The notes: generated by a model not told the origin, from the letters alone. 64,000 bases of DNA from Pseudoxanthomonas sp. Root65 (GCF_001427635.1 NZ_LMHA01000002.1:372001-436000); one strand, 5' to 3'; numbered from the stretch's first letter, positions 48,849-57,655 are shown. Translations and numbers: made by a program.

Positions 48849-49507
48849 GCGAAGCCCTGCTGTCGCAGCCGCGCCTGATCACCCTGGAGGGCGGCGAAGG
48901 TGCGGGCAAGACCAGCGCCATCGCCGCCATCCGCGACCGGCTGCTGGCCGCCGGCCACGAGGTGGTACTGACCCGCGAGCCCGGTGGCACGCCGCTGGCC
49001 GAGCGCATCCGCGAGCTGCTGCTCGGCGCACAGGACGAGCCGCTCGCCGCCGAAAGCGAGCTGCTGCTGATGTTCGCCTCGCGCGCACAGCATGTGCGCG
49101 AAGTGGTGCGCCCGGCACTGCGGCGCGGTGCGTTCGTCATCAGCGACCGTTTCACCGATTCCAGTTATGCCTACCAGGGCGCCGGCCGCGGACTGGATCC
49201 CGAGTGGATCGCCGCGCTGGAGCGCCGCGCGGTCGGCCTGAAACCCGGATTGACGCTGCTGCTCGATCTCGACGTGCGCGAAGGGCGTGCGCGTACCGCC
49301 GGCCGCGACCTGTGGCCGGACCGCATCGAGAGCGAACAAGATGATTTCTTCGAGCGCGTGCGTGCCGGCTTCCGTGCGCGCGCCGCCGCCGAACCGCAGC
49401 GCTTCCGCGTGATCGATGCCGCGCAGTCGCCCGCGGACGTGGGCGCCGCGGTCGACACGGCGATCGCTGCCTACCTGCGCACGTTGACCGACAGCGACCT
49501 GGCATGA
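48845..49507 (+). CDS. tmk: Thymidylate kinase
   Basis: A 220-residue kinase making dTDP from dTMP. P-loop LEGGEGAGKTSAIAAI, the DR motif VISDRFTDSSYAYQGAGRGL, TREPGGTPLAERIR, and a LID region (AGRDLWPDRIESEQDDF). The class is similar to E. coli Tmk (Glu/Arg arrangement in the P-loop and LID). It overlaps both neighbours by 4 bases (ATGA). Confidence 0.96.
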   Translation: MSEALLSQPRLITLEGGEGAGKTSAIAAIRDRLLAAGHEVVLTREPGGTPLAERIRELLLGAQDEPLAAESELLLMFASRAQHVREVVRPALRRGAFVISDRFTDSSYAYQGAGRGLDPEWIAALERRAVGLKPGLTLLLDLDVREGRARTAGRDLWPDRIESEQDDFFERVRAGFRARAAAEPQRFRVIDAAQSPADVGAAVDTAIAAYLRTLTDSDLA

Positions 49508-50478
49508 GCACCGTGTTCTCGCCCTGGCAGCAGCGCGCCTACGACCACGCTGTCGCAGCGCTGGAATCGGGCCGTCTGGGCCATGGCTTGCTGGTCTGCG
49601 GTCCCGCCGGCCTCGGCAAGCGTGCCGTGCTGGATCGCCTGGCCCGACGCGTATTGGCCCAGCACCGCGATGCGAACGGCGAACCGACACCCGATGACCG
49701 CAGCACGCGGCTGATCGATGCAGGCACGCATCCGGACCTGCAGGTCATCTCGTTCGTCGCCACTAAGGACGGCAGCAAGCTGCGCACCGAGATCGTCATC
49801 GACCAGATCCGCGAGGTCTCGCAGAAGCTCGCCCTGACGCCGCAATACGGCGGTGCGCAGGTCGCCTTGATCGACCCGGCCGATGCCATCAACCGCTCGG
49901 CCTGCAACGCCTTGCTGAAGACGCTGGAAGAACCCGCGCCCAACCGCTACCTGTGGCTGGTCAGCGCGCAGCCCGCGCGCCTGCCGGCCACCATCCGCAG
50001 CCGCTGTCAGCGCATCGAGTTCCGCCTGCCGCCACGCGACGAAGCACTCGCCTGGCTGCAGGCACAGGGCCATGCCGCTGCCGACGCGTCGCGTGCCCTG
50101 GACGCCGCGCGCGGCCATCCCGGTCTGGCCGACGACTGGCTGCGCAACGACGGACTGGCACTGCGCGAAGCCGTGGCACGTGATTTGCAGCGGCTGGAAA
50201 AGGGCGAGATCGGCGTGGTGGAAACCGCGCAGCGCTGGGCCAACGACGAACTGGCCGATGCGCGCCTGCGCCATGCGGCAGACCTCGCGCTGGCGCAGGC
50301 CGGCACCGTTGGCTTGACCGATCCAGCCCGATTGAACAAGCTGGCCACCTGGTTCGACGCCGCCAACCGCACCCGCGACTTGTTGCGGACCACGGTACGC
50401 GGCGACCTGGCCATGGTGGAACTGCTGCTGGCCTGGGCCGGCAGCGATCGCGGACGCGCTGTCGGGGCGCGCCGATGA
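49504..50478 (+). CDS. holB: DNA polymerase III delta' subunit
   Basis: A 324-residue clamp-loader subunit. GPAGLGKRAVLDRLARRV is the P-loop-like motif, [19 protein letters not shown] is the clamp-loader signature region and RLPATIRSRCQRIEF follows. The zinc-module cysteines seen in DnaX are missing, as usual for some delta' proteins. It works with DnaX, also in this window. tmk-holB-pilZ is conserved. Confidence 0.94.
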   Translation: MSTVFSPWQQRAYDHAVAALESGRLGHGLLVCGPAGLGKRAVLDRLARRVLAQHRDANGEPTPDDRSTRLIDAGTHPDLQVISFVATKDGSKLRTEIVIDQIREVSQKLALTPQYGGAQVALIDPADAINRSACNALLKTLEEPAPNRYLWLVSAQPARLPATIRSRCQRIEFRLPPRDEALAWLQAQGHAAADASRALDAARGHPGLADDWLRNDGLALREAVARDLQRLEKGEIGVVETAQRWANDELADARLRHAADLALAQAGTVGLTDPARLNKLATWFDAANRTRDLLRTTVRGDLAMVELLLAWAGSDRGRAVGARR

Positions 50479-50497
50479 CCGAAACACGGAGACGGGA

Positions 50498-50851
50498 ATG
50501 AATGCAGCAGGTGGACGGCAGGGCATCCTGTCGCTGGCAGTGAAGGACAAGGCCGCGCTGTACAACGCCTACATGCCGTTCGTGAAAGGCGGCGGCATCT
50601 TCGTGCCCACGCCGAAGCGCTACTTCCTGGGCGATGAAGTGTTCCTGCTGCTCACCCTGCCCGAATCCAGCGACCGCCTGCCGGTGGCCGGCAAGGTGGT
50701 CTGGGTGACGCCGGTCGGCGCACAGGGCAACCGCGCGGCCGGCATCGGCGTGCAGTTCGCCGACAATGGCGAAGGCGAAGCCATCAAGAACCGCATCGAG
50801 ACCATGCTGGCCGGCAGCCTCGGCGGCGAGAAGCCCACGCATACGATGTGA
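50498..50851 (+). CDS. pilZ: Type IV pilus assembly PilZ protein
   Basis: A 117-residue PilZ domain: SLAVKDKAALYNAYMPFVKG, FVPTPKRYFLGDEVFLLLTL, GKVVWVTPVGAQGNRAAGIG and VQFADNGEGEAIKNRIE. The c-di-GMP-binding RxxxR and (D/N)xSxxG motifs are absent, as in the original PilZ of pseudomonads and the Xanthomonas homologue, which binds PilB and the EAL protein FimX instead. It is required for twitching. tatD, the usual next gene, is missing; the convergent topoisomerase gene follows instead. Confidence 0.92.
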   Translation: MNAAGGRQGILSLAVKDKAALYNAYMPFVKGGGIFVPTPKRYFLGDEVFLLLTLPESSDRLPVAGKVVWVTPVGAQGNRAAGIGVQFADNGEGEAIKNRIETMLAGSLGGEKPTHTM

Positions 50852-50891
50852 AGCAAGGGACCGGTCGCGCTGCGGCCGATCCTGCGTGTCT

Positions 50892-51887
50892 TCAGGTCCG
50901 TGAGTGTCGCAGGTAGCGGATCGCTGCGCGCTCCCATTGCCGGGGGCCGCTCGCATGGCCGGCGGCGCGCTGGAGTTCACCGGCTTCCCAGCCTGCGAAG
51001 ACGCGCGGGTCCACGTAGTTCTTCTCGCAGATGCGCGGGGTGTTGCCCAGCAGGTCGGCGGCAGCGCGCAGCACCGCCATTTTTACCTGCGTGCGTTGCA
51101 TGTCCTCGCCGTCGGCGGGAGGCGCCACGCCGGCCAGCGTGCGGAAGGCGAGCAGGGTGGCCCCGAAGGTGCGGAAGTCCTTCGCGCTGTACGGGCCTTG
51201 CAGATGCTGCTGCAGGTACGCGTTGACGTCGCCGGAGGTGATGCGGTGGACGGTCCCGTCCTCGCGGTACTGGAACAGCGCCTGCCCGGGCAGTTGCCGG
51301 CACTGGCGCACCAGCCGCACCAGGCGCGCGTCGGACACGCGGGATTCGAGCGCCTTGCCGCCCTTGCCGCGGAAGGCGAAGCGCACCTCGCTGCCGGCCA
51401 CGAAGCGCGCATGCACATTGCGCAGCGTGGTCAGGCCATACGAGCCGTTTTCCTTCTGGTAACTCGCATTGCCGACGCGGAGCAGTGTGTGGCCGAGCAG
51501 GGCCACGACCAGCGCCACCACCTTGGGGCGGGGGAAACCGGGCAGGCCGAGGTCGGCGCGCACCTGCCGGCGCAGGCGGGGCAGGGCTTCGGCGAAGGCG
51601 ATCAGGCGGTCGTACTTGCGGGCGCCGCGCTCGGCCTGCCACGCGGTGTGGTAGCGGTACTGCTTGCGGCCGCGTGCGTCACGGCCGGTGGCCTGCAGAT
51701 GGCCGCGCGCATCGGCGCAGATCCACACGTCGGTGTAGGCGGGTGGAATGGCGAGCTGGCGGATGCGGGCAAGGGTAGCGGCGTCACGGATCGTCCGGCC
51801 GCGCGCATCGACATAGGCGAAGCCGCGTCCGCGACGCCGACGGCGCAAGCCGGGCATCGCATCGGAGGTGTAGTGCAGGCCGGCCAA
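50892..51887 (-). CDS. DNA topoisomerase IB (poxvirus-like)
   Basis: A 331-residue enzyme that relaxes supercoils by a 3'-phosphotyrosyl intermediate. YTDVWICADARGHLQATGRD is the N-terminal DNA clamp, RVGNASYQKENGSYGL has the first catalytic Arg, KDFRTFGATLLA contains the second set, and KNYVDPRVF carries the active-site Tyr. The start is uncertain: TTG at 51887 gives the LHYTSDAMPGLRRRRRG start similar to homologues, and ATG at 51857 is shorter. It follows the small hypothetical gene by six bases. Confidence 0.88.
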   Translation of the reverse strand: MAGLHYTSDAMPGLRRRRRGRGFAYVDARGRTIRDAATLARIRQLAIPPAYTDVWICADARGHLQATGRDARGRKQYRYHTAWQAERGARKYDRLIAFAEALPRLRRQVRADLGLPGFPRPKVVALVVALLGHTLLRVGNASYQKENGSYGLTTLRNVHARFVAGSEVRFAFRGKGGKALESRVSDARLVRLVRQCRQLPGQALFQYREDGTVHRITSGDVNAYLQQHLQGPYSAKDFRTFGATLLAFRTLAGVAPPADGEDMQRTQVKMAVLRAAADLLGNTPRICEKNYVDPRVFAGWEAGELQRAAGHASGPRQWERAAIRYLRHSRT

Positions 51888-51893
51888 GGCGCC

Positions 51894-52184
51894 TCAGAAG
51901 GCGTCGACGTACTCGAGGACCAGTCCATAACGGCTGGCGACGTCATCGGCGGTGTTGCGCACGTCGTCGGCGCGCGACGAGGCCGCTTCCACTTCCACCG
52001 CATGGACATCGCCACCGGGCATCTCGTCAGACAGGCCGGCGGAGCTGGAATCGTCGTCGTCCATGTGGGGCATCAGGTCGGCCACCTCCTCCACGTGCTC
52101 CACGCCGTCCACCCCGTGCAGGGCCGCCAGCAGGGCGTCGAACCCGCTGCGCGGGCCGGTGGCCCGCAGTCTGATCATCGTCAT
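51894..52184 (-). CDS. Hypothetical protein
   Basis: A 96-residue acidic protein: an N-terminal alpha/beta ferredoxin-like stretch (LLAALHGVDGVEHVEEVAD), an Asp/Ser-rich middle (MDDDDSSSAG) and a C-terminal helix (ADDVASRYGLVLEYVDAF). The first part resembles a small regulatory or ACT-like fold, but no family is recognised. It lies six bases upstream of topoisomerase IB and is probably co-transcribed. Two ATGs (52184 and 52178) are possible starts. Confidence 0.6.
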   Translation of the reverse strand: MTMIRLRATGPRSGFDALLAALHGVDGVEHVEEVADLMPHMDDDDSSSAGLSDEMPGGDVHAVEVEAASSRADDVRNTADDVASRYGLVLEYVDAF

Positions 52185-52363
52185 CGTGTCCCTCTGCGCC
52201 AGGCGCGTTCGTCGTTACCGCGAACTTAGGTGCGGCCGAGTCACGCTTCCGTGAAGTCCGCCAGAGGCCGGCAGCGATGTGTTCAGGCTGCAACGCCCAC
52301 GCGCCTTGCCGCGGCCGGGCTGCCGGCGACAACAGGACAGGAAGGCCGGCGCGAACCCCGCTG

Positions 52364-53524
52364 TCAGGCTGTGCCGGCTACCGATCTCGTGGGGGCATCC
52401 ACCCCGTGCTTCGGCAACGAGATCGTGAAGATGCAGCCCGAACGCGGGATGGACCGCACGGTCAGTTGGCCGTGGTTGGCCTCCACGCTACGACGGGAGA
52501 TGGACAGGCCCAGGCCCAGGCCACTCTTGTCTTCGCCCGCCTGCACGAAGGGCTGGAACAACGTATGCATGTGTTCTTTGGACAGTCCGCCGCAGCGGTC
52601 TTCCACGTCGATGAAAATACGGTCCGAAACAGCATAGGCGTCCAGCGTGATCTCGCTGCCCGCAGGAGAGAACTTGAAAGCATTCTGCAGCAGATTCCCT
52701 GCGGCGGAGGCCAGCAGGTCGCGATCCACCTTGATCGCAAGCAGGGGGTCGACACCGGAGACGGACAGTACACAAGACCTGAGCCGTGCCTCCAGCGAGG
52801 CTGACTGCGCAATTTCGGCAATGAAGCACGACAACGGATACAAGCGCTCCTGCAGCGGCATTCCCACCTTCATGCGGACTTCGGCCAGGGAGCGATCGAT
52901 CAGGCTGCCCATCGCCACGAGGGCGCGATCGAGCGTGGCGCCGGTGGCGCCCGAGAGTCCCACGCTGCCCTGTTTGATGAGGGACAGCGCCAGCGTGGCG
53001 GTGCACAACTGATTCCTGAGCTCGTGGGCCAGGAAACCAAGACGCTCATTCAGCGCGACCGCCTGTGCTTCCGCAATCACCGCATCATGCTGATAGCCGA
53101 ATTCGGTGACCGCGTTCGCTATGGCATTGTCCAGGCAGCGGTTGAGCGTACGGAACTCGTCGATGGTGACGGCTTCGCTGCGCTCGAATGCGAGGTCGGA
53201 AATCGCCTGGCACAGGTCGCCATAGTCATGGACGACTTCATCGACCGTGTATCCGTGGGTCAGCAATTCGCGCCCGTGCAGTCCCGCCGATTCGCTCATT
53301 TCCGACAGGGCGGGCAATCCGCCGCTGGGTCCGGATATCTTGCGGCTGCGCATCGGGTCGTTGGAGTCTTCCAGTTGCAGCGTCCTGACGAGCTGCTCGA
53401 GAAAGATCGTGACGCCATGGTCCAGTTCGTCGTCAGGCGTACCGGACGACGCACGCAGGGCGACCTTCGTCCTGCAGCGGGCGATCAGCTCCTCACGGTT
53501 GTCGTTGAGAAAGTGGTGCAGCAT
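52364..53524 (-). CDS. Sensor histidine kinase with RsbRD-like N-terminal domain
   Basis: A 386-residue soluble kinase without membrane segments. Residues 1-150 are helical (NDNREELIARCRTKVALRAS and a long LLTHGYTVDEVVHDYGDLCQ region) and resemble the RsbRD/globin-like N-terminal domain. The H-box is GFLAHELRNQLCTATLALSL with Gln in place of the usual Pro. The N-box is NLLQNAFKFS, G1 is VEDRCGGLSKEH and G2 is GLGLGLSISRR. No response regulator is adjacent, so it is an orphan. The ATG at 53524 begins the RsbRD-like region; longer frames run upstream without support. Confidence 0.85.
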   Translation of the reverse strand: MLHHFLNDNREELIARCRTKVALRASSGTPDDELDHGVTIFLEQLVRTLQLEDSNDPMRSRKISGPSGGLPALSEMSESAGLHGRELLTHGYTVDEVVHDYGDLCQAISDLAFERSEAVTIDEFRTLNRCLDNAIANAVTEFGYQHDAVIAEAQAVALNERLGFLAHELRNQLCTATLALSLIKQGSVGLSGATGATLDRALVAMGSLIDRSLAEVRMKVGMPLQERLYPLSCFIAEIAQSASLEARLRSCVLSVSGVDPLLAIKVDRDLLASAAGNLLQNAFKFSPAGSEITLDAYAVSDRIFIDVEDRCGGLSKEHMHTLFQPFVQAGEDKSGLGLGLSISRRSVEANHGQLTVRSIPRSGCIFTISLPKHGVDAPTRSVAGTA

Positions 53525-53758
53525 CGTTTGACCATACGCGCATTGCAGCCCCGTAAGTGAATTAACTGCCGGGAATCCTGCCGTTCGTCGGTCCGGTGCT
53601 TGAGTTGCTGATGGGCTCATCGTGGCGTGCACACGGTCGTCATGTTGGGTGACGCATGTTGGAGTGCTGCGGGCGGCGATGGTTTGCGCGCATCGCATCC
53701 CTCGGGACGCGCACGAACCCATCTGGCCCACCACGACTACAGATGGGTAGCAACGGAA

Positions 53759-54007
53759 ATGAGGACGTCATCAGATATCCGCGCGTGCCTGAAGGAAAGC
53801 GCGGCCCGACTACGCGACGGTCAGGTGGGCGGGAATCCCCGCGAGTTCCTTCGGACGCTTCGGCGTCAGCTGCGGTCTGAAGCACCTCACGAGATGCAGC
53901 TGGCCATCGTTGAGGGCTTGGCAGCATTGGAGGCAATGGTGGACACCATGGGCACGGGGGTGCCTGCCTCCTACCGCCATGTCGCCCCTTCCGCCGATCC
54001 TGCCTGA
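53759..54007 (+). CDS. Small hypothetical protein (paralogue 1)
   Basis: An 82-residue protein: DIRACLKESAARLRDGQVGG, NPREFLRTLRRQLRSEAPHE and LAIVEGLAALEAMVD. It is homologous over most of its length to the product at 56693-56947 (DIRA-L...R-G...PREF...L-RQ-...AP). Helical, soluble, function unknown. Promoter not clear (TACAGA-like box about 20 bases before the start). Confidence 0.5.
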   Translation: MRTSSDIRACLKESAARLRDGQVGGNPREFLRTLRRQLRSEAPHEMQLAIVEGLAALEAMVDTMGTGVPASYRHVAPSADPA

Positions 54008-54260
54008 CATCCATTCCGGCCCGCGTGTCGAATCAGCCTGTGCCCGATCCTCCGCACAGCGCCGGCAGCTGAGGCACGGCGGGCGGCAGGGTGGCGCCCG
54101 GAAAAGGCTTCACGAGTGAGGAACGGGATGACCTGGAGCGGTGTCCATCCAGACGCTCACGTCGCGTGTCACGCCGTAGAGCGGAGGCGGCGGCAAGGAG
54201 CGACGCGCCGCGCCCTGCACTGGTGCACAATGCGGCGCCTTGAACAGCTCTGGATGACGC

Positions 54261-54479
54261 ATGGAGATCGAAGACCTTTTGAGTGCCGCCCTGCGCGAAG
54301 CCGGTTACGGGCAGGATGCGATCGGCTCGGCCATGCCGAGGATCCTGCGCATCCTGGAGGCCGAGGACGTACGCATCGCCCTGGGTCGCGCCCTGTCGCG
54401 CAAGGAGCGCGAGTACGTGCGCCTGCAGCTCGAACTGGGACTGAGCGTGTCGGAAGTCGTCGCGGGCCTGACCAAGTAA
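54261..54479 (+). CDS. Small hypothetical protein
   Basis: A 72-residue helical protein (MEIEDLLSAALREAGYGQDA, RILRILEAEDVRIALGRALS). It contains no recognised motif. The rluA-type gene starts nine bases after its stop, so the two are likely co-transcribed. It may be a small regulatory protein. Confidence 0.45.
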   Translation: MEIEDLLSAALREAGYGQDAIGSAMPRILRILEAEDVRIALGRALSRKEREYVRLQLELGLSVSEVVAGLTK

Positions 54480-54488
54480 GCCGGCGCG

Positions 54489-55406
54489 ATGCGCGGAAGC
54501 GGTTCGCGTCGTTCCCCTCACAGCCGTCCGCCGCCTGTCGATGGATTGGCCGCGAGTACGCTGCAGTTGCCGCCCGGCGGATGGGTAACGGTGCTGGACG
54601 GCCTCTGCGCGCGGTTTCCGTCGGTTCCCCGCGCGCAGTGGATCGAGCGGATGGCGCGCGGCCGGGTCGTGGATGGCGAAGGAAGTACGGTGACGCCCGG
54701 ATCGCCGTATCGCGTCGGGCTGGACATCCATTACTACCGCGACGTCGTGGACGAACCGCGGATTCCGTTCGACGAAACCATCCTCCACCTGGATGCGGAC
54801 CTGCTGGTGGCCGACAAGCCGCATTTCCTGCCAGTGACGCCGACCGGCGTCCACGTCCATGAAACCCTGCTGGGGCGGCTGATCCGCCGCACAGGCAACC
54901 CGGCGTTGGCGCCGCTGCACCGGATCGATCGCGAGACCGCCGGACTGGTGCTGTTCTCGACCAACCCCGACAGTCGCGCGCACTACCAGGCGCTGTTCCG
55001 CGAGCGGCGGATCGAAAAGCGCTACCAGGCGACGGCGCCGGCGCTGCCGCACCTCGTGTTCCCCTGCGCTCGCACCAGCCGGATCGTCGCCGGCGAACCG
55101 TTCTTCCGCATGCAGGAAGTCGAAGGGGTGGCGAACAGCGAAACCCGGATCGATGTCATCGCGCGCGTCGGCGATCGCTGGCGCTATGCGCTGACGCCGG
55201 TCACCGGCCGCAAGCACCAGCTGCGCGTGCACATGGCGGCATTGGGCGCGCCGATCGCCGGTGATCCGCTGTACCCATCCGTGCGTCATCGCGCTGCCGG
55301 CGACCATGCGGCGCCCTTGCAGCTGCTGGCCGAGCGGCTTGCGTTCGTCGATCCGCTCCGCGGTATCGAGCGCTGTTTCACCAGCGGCTTTGCGCTCGGC
55401 GGGTGA
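54489..55406 (+). CDS. RluA-family RNA pseudouridine synthase
   Basis: A 305-residue enzyme. The N-terminal ~60 residues form a short S4-like region (ARFPSVPRAQWIERMARGRV). The catalytic Asp is in LHRIDRETAGLVLFS; ILHLDADLLVADKPHFLPV and PVTGRKHQLRVHMAALGAPI, DPLYPS are further RluA motifs. It isomerises uridines in rRNA or tRNA; the exact site (RluA-, RluC- or TruC-like) cannot be decided from this sequence. Confidence 0.88.
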   Translation: MRGSGSRRSPHSRPPPVDGLAASTLQLPPGGWVTVLDGLCARFPSVPRAQWIERMARGRVVDGEGSTVTPGSPYRVGLDIHYYRDVVDEPRIPFDETILHLDADLLVADKPHFLPVTPTGVHVHETLLGRLIRRTGNPALAPLHRIDRETAGLVLFSTNPDSRAHYQALFRERRIEKRYQATAPALPHLVFPCARTSRIVAGEPFFRMQEVEGVANSETRIDVIARVGDRWRYALTPVTGRKHQLRVHMAALGAPIAGDPLYPSVRHRAAGDHAAPLQLLAERLAFVDPLRGIERCFTSGFALGG

Positions 55407-55409
55407 GCA

Positions 55410-55500
55410 CCCTCCAGCCGCTCGATCGGCCAGGCCTGGTCGGGGAACGCATCCCTCCTGTCCTTGGCGCGCAGCAGCCGGCGCAGCAGGTCCGGGCTCT
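55410..55500 (-). pseudogene. Remnant of an AraC-family regulator start
   Basis: On the minus strand a frame reads SPDLLRRLLRAKDRRDAFPD then QAWPIERLEG before running into the end of the pseudouridine synthase gene. The LLRRLLRAKDR-D...WP-ERL pattern is the usual N-terminus of a class of short AraC-type regulators just before their HTH domain. The HTH part is missing, so it is a truncated remnant or chance similarity. Confidence 0.35.
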
Positions 55501-55656
55501 GGCCACGGGCAACAGGCTCCTGCGGGTCGTCACGAGGCGAGGGTGGTCAGGCGTGATGGTCGCGCATAGTCTGCCCGCCCCTCGTGGTCGCTCGAAGCGG
55601 TCGGTGGTCGCCATAATGGGCGCTGCCGCAGGGCCTGGCCGTGATGGAGATTCCGC

Positions 55657-56526
55657 ATGATCCGCTGCACGATCCTCTTGTTCGCAGGGCTGCTGACGCT
55701 GGCGGTGTCAACGGCCCGCGCAGCGCCTCCCGCGGCCGCGTCCCATCCCCCGGTCACTCCGCTGGAACACCTGCCGGCCTTGAAGGGCGACTACTTTCCG
55801 CTGACTGATCCGGGCTCCGGTCGCGTCCACCACGTCTACGTCCGCTATCCCGAGGGCTACCACGCCCGGTCGGCCACGCGCTACCCGGTGGTGTACGTGC
55901 TGGACGGCGACAGCCTGTTTCCGCTGCTGGCGCCGACGCACCTGTTCCTGCATTACGACGAGCAATTGCCGGAAGCGATCATCGTCGGCATCGCCTACGG
56001 CGGTTTCGACCCGGCCATCAACAAGCGCCATGTCGATTTCACTGCGCCGGGCAGTGACACCACCGCAGAGCAGGGTGGAGCGCCCGGCTTTCTCGCGTTC
56101 CTGCGCGCGCAGCTGGTGCCCGAAGTCGAGCGTCGCTATGCCGCCGACCCGGCGCGGCGCGTGCTCGTGGGACAGTCGCGCGCCGGCTACTTCGTGCTGT
56201 GGTCCGCATTGCAGGATCCGGACCTGGTCTGGGGGCGGATCGCCAGCAATCCTTCACCCGGGCCGGCGCGCGAAGCGCTATTTGTTGCAGCGCGCCCGCA
56301 TACGCGCACCGACCTGCGCGTGGCGGTCGCCAGCGGCACGCGCGACACCGCCGAGCGCCAGCGCATCGCGCGCGACTGGACCACGCATTGGTCCGCAGCG
56401 TCGATGGATGCGCCATGGCAGGTGACCCTGCTGACGCTCCAGGACGGCACCCATGCGGCGACGATCGGCGAAACCTACCGGCGCGCGATGCTGTGGCTGT
56501 TCCACGAGGACATCCCTACGCCGTGA
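55657..56526 (+). CDS. Exported alpha/beta-hydrolase, esterase family
   Basis: A 289-residue exported esterase of the EstD/IroE/Fes group. Signal peptide MIRCTILLFAGLLTLAVSTA. The nucleophile elbow is VLVGQSRAGYFVLW (G-x-S-x-A-G); YPVVYVLDGDSLFPLLA is the conserved first strand; IVGIAYGG-type oxyanion strand is present; the catalytic His is probably in LQDGTHAATIGETY. The substrate may be an acylated sugar, siderophore or peptide ester. Confidence 0.85.
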   Translation: MIRCTILLFAGLLTLAVSTARAAPPAAASHPPVTPLEHLPALKGDYFPLTDPGSGRVHHVYVRYPEGYHARSATRYPVVYVLDGDSLFPLLAPTHLFLHYDEQLPEAIIVGIAYGGFDPAINKRHVDFTAPGSDTTAEQGGAPGFLAFLRAQLVPEVERRYAADPARRVLVGQSRAGYFVLWSALQDPDLVWGRIASNPSPGPAREALFVAARPHTRTDLRVAVASGTRDTAERQRIARDWTTHWSAASMDAPWQVTLLTLQDGTHAATIGETYRRAMLWLFHEDIPTP

Positions 56527-56692
56527 CCACGATGCCCCGGCGTGGCGCAGCGCGTCATGCATGCGTGCAGCGGTGGCGATGCGGACGCATCGCCGGGCGC
56601 GATCCGTAACCGGCTTCACAGAACGGCGCCGGTCGTCGGAAATCGACGGCTCGTGTCACACGATGGGCATCGAGGCGGCTTAGGCTCGCCGC

Positions 56693-56947
56693 ATGGACAC
56701 CTTGGCTGACATCCGGGCCATCCTGGCCGCCGCGGGACAGCGCATCGAACACGGTGCGCTGCGCGAGGACCCGCGCGAGTTCATGGACGCCTTGTGGCGG
56801 CAGGTCTACGACCGCGCGCCCGACGACCTGCAGCCCTATGTCTGGGCAAGGCTGACCGACTTCTCAGCGCAGCTCGGCGTGATGGCCGACCTCGCCGCCG
56901 AGCGCAGCCCGGTGCGCGCGCCGCCGGACGTGTTCGCACGACGCTAG
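56693..56947 (+). CDS. Small hypothetical protein (paralogue 2)
   Basis: An 84-residue helical protein (LADIRAILAAAGQRIEHGAL, EDPREFMDALWRQVYDRAPD) homologous to the 53759-54007 product. TAGGCT (56681-56686) lies exactly six bases before the ATG, consistent with a leaderless transcript. Function unknown. Confidence 0.6.
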   Translation: MDTLADIRAILAAAGQRIEHGALREDPREFMDALWRQVYDRAPDDLQPYVWARLTDFSAQLGVMADLAAERSPVRAPPDVFARR

Positions 56948-57051
56948 CGCGCGCTTCTGCGCGACCGTGGCAGGGCATCGTGAGGGTGCGCTGACCTCTC
57001 CGCGCGCGCGTCTGCGTTGTCATGTGCATGGAAACAGGCAAGACTTACGGC

Positions 57052-57585
57052 ATGAAAGCCGGTATCACTGTCCGCCCCGCACGCCCCTCCGAAGCCGCCG
57101 CCCTGTCCGCGATGATGCGGCGCACGTTCCTGGCCACCAACGGCCACTGCAGCACGCCCGAGAACGTGGCTGCGCACGTGGCGGCGATGTATTCGCCCGA
57201 ACGCCAGGCCGAAGAGATCCGCGACCCGGATACGCTCACCTTGATCGTCGAGCAGGACGGTGTGTGGGCCGGCTATGCGCAACTGCGCTGGGCCACGGTG
57301 CCGCCGACCGAGGTGGTGCTGCGGCCCACGGTGGAACTGGCACGCATCTACCTGGACGAGGCCTTCCATGGTAAGGGCATCGCCGCCGTGCTGGTCTCGC
57401 ACCTGCTGGCCGCAGCCAAGCTGCGCGGCTCGCGCTCGGCCTGGCTCACCGTCTGGCAGGAGGCGCCGCAGGCGATCCGCTTCTGGCGCAAGCACGGCTT
57501 CCAGAGCGTCGGCCGCTCGATCTTCTACATCGGCGACGATCCGAAGGAAGACTGGGTGATGACGCAGGCTCTGCCTGAGGGGTGA
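57052..57585 (+). CDS. GNAT-family N-acetyltransferase
   Basis: A 177-residue acetyltransferase. TVRPARPSEAAALSAMMRRTF starts the GNAT fold; ELARIYLDEAFHGKGIAAVL carries the acetyl-CoA loop (here FHGKGI); AWLTVWQEAPQAIRFWRKHGF is motif B. The nearest known relatives are spermidine/diamine (PaiA-like) acetyltransferases, but the substrate is not certain. The ATG at 57052 fits the domain start; one at 57022 is an alternative. Confidence 0.85.
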   Translation: MKAGITVRPARPSEAAALSAMMRRTFLATNGHCSTPENVAAHVAAMYSPERQAEEIRDPDTLTLIVEQDGVWAGYAQLRWATVPPTEVVLRPTVELARIYLDEAFHGKGIAAVLVSHLLAAAKLRGSRSAWLTVWQEAPQAIRFWRKHGFQSVGRSIFYIGDDPKEDWVMTQALPEG

Positions 57586-57611
57586 CGCCCGGGTCAAGGC
57601 GCGGGGCCGAG

Positions 57612-57645
57612 GGAAAAAGAAGGCCGCTCTGAGAGCGGCCTTTTT
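57612..57645. terminator. Bidirectional terminator between convergent genes
   Basis: AAGGCCGCTC (57620-57629) pairs perfectly with GAGCGGCCTT (57633-57642), loop TGA, with A-rich sequence before and T-rich sequence after the stem. Confidence 0.92.
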
Positions 57646-57655
57646 CGTGCGCGGG

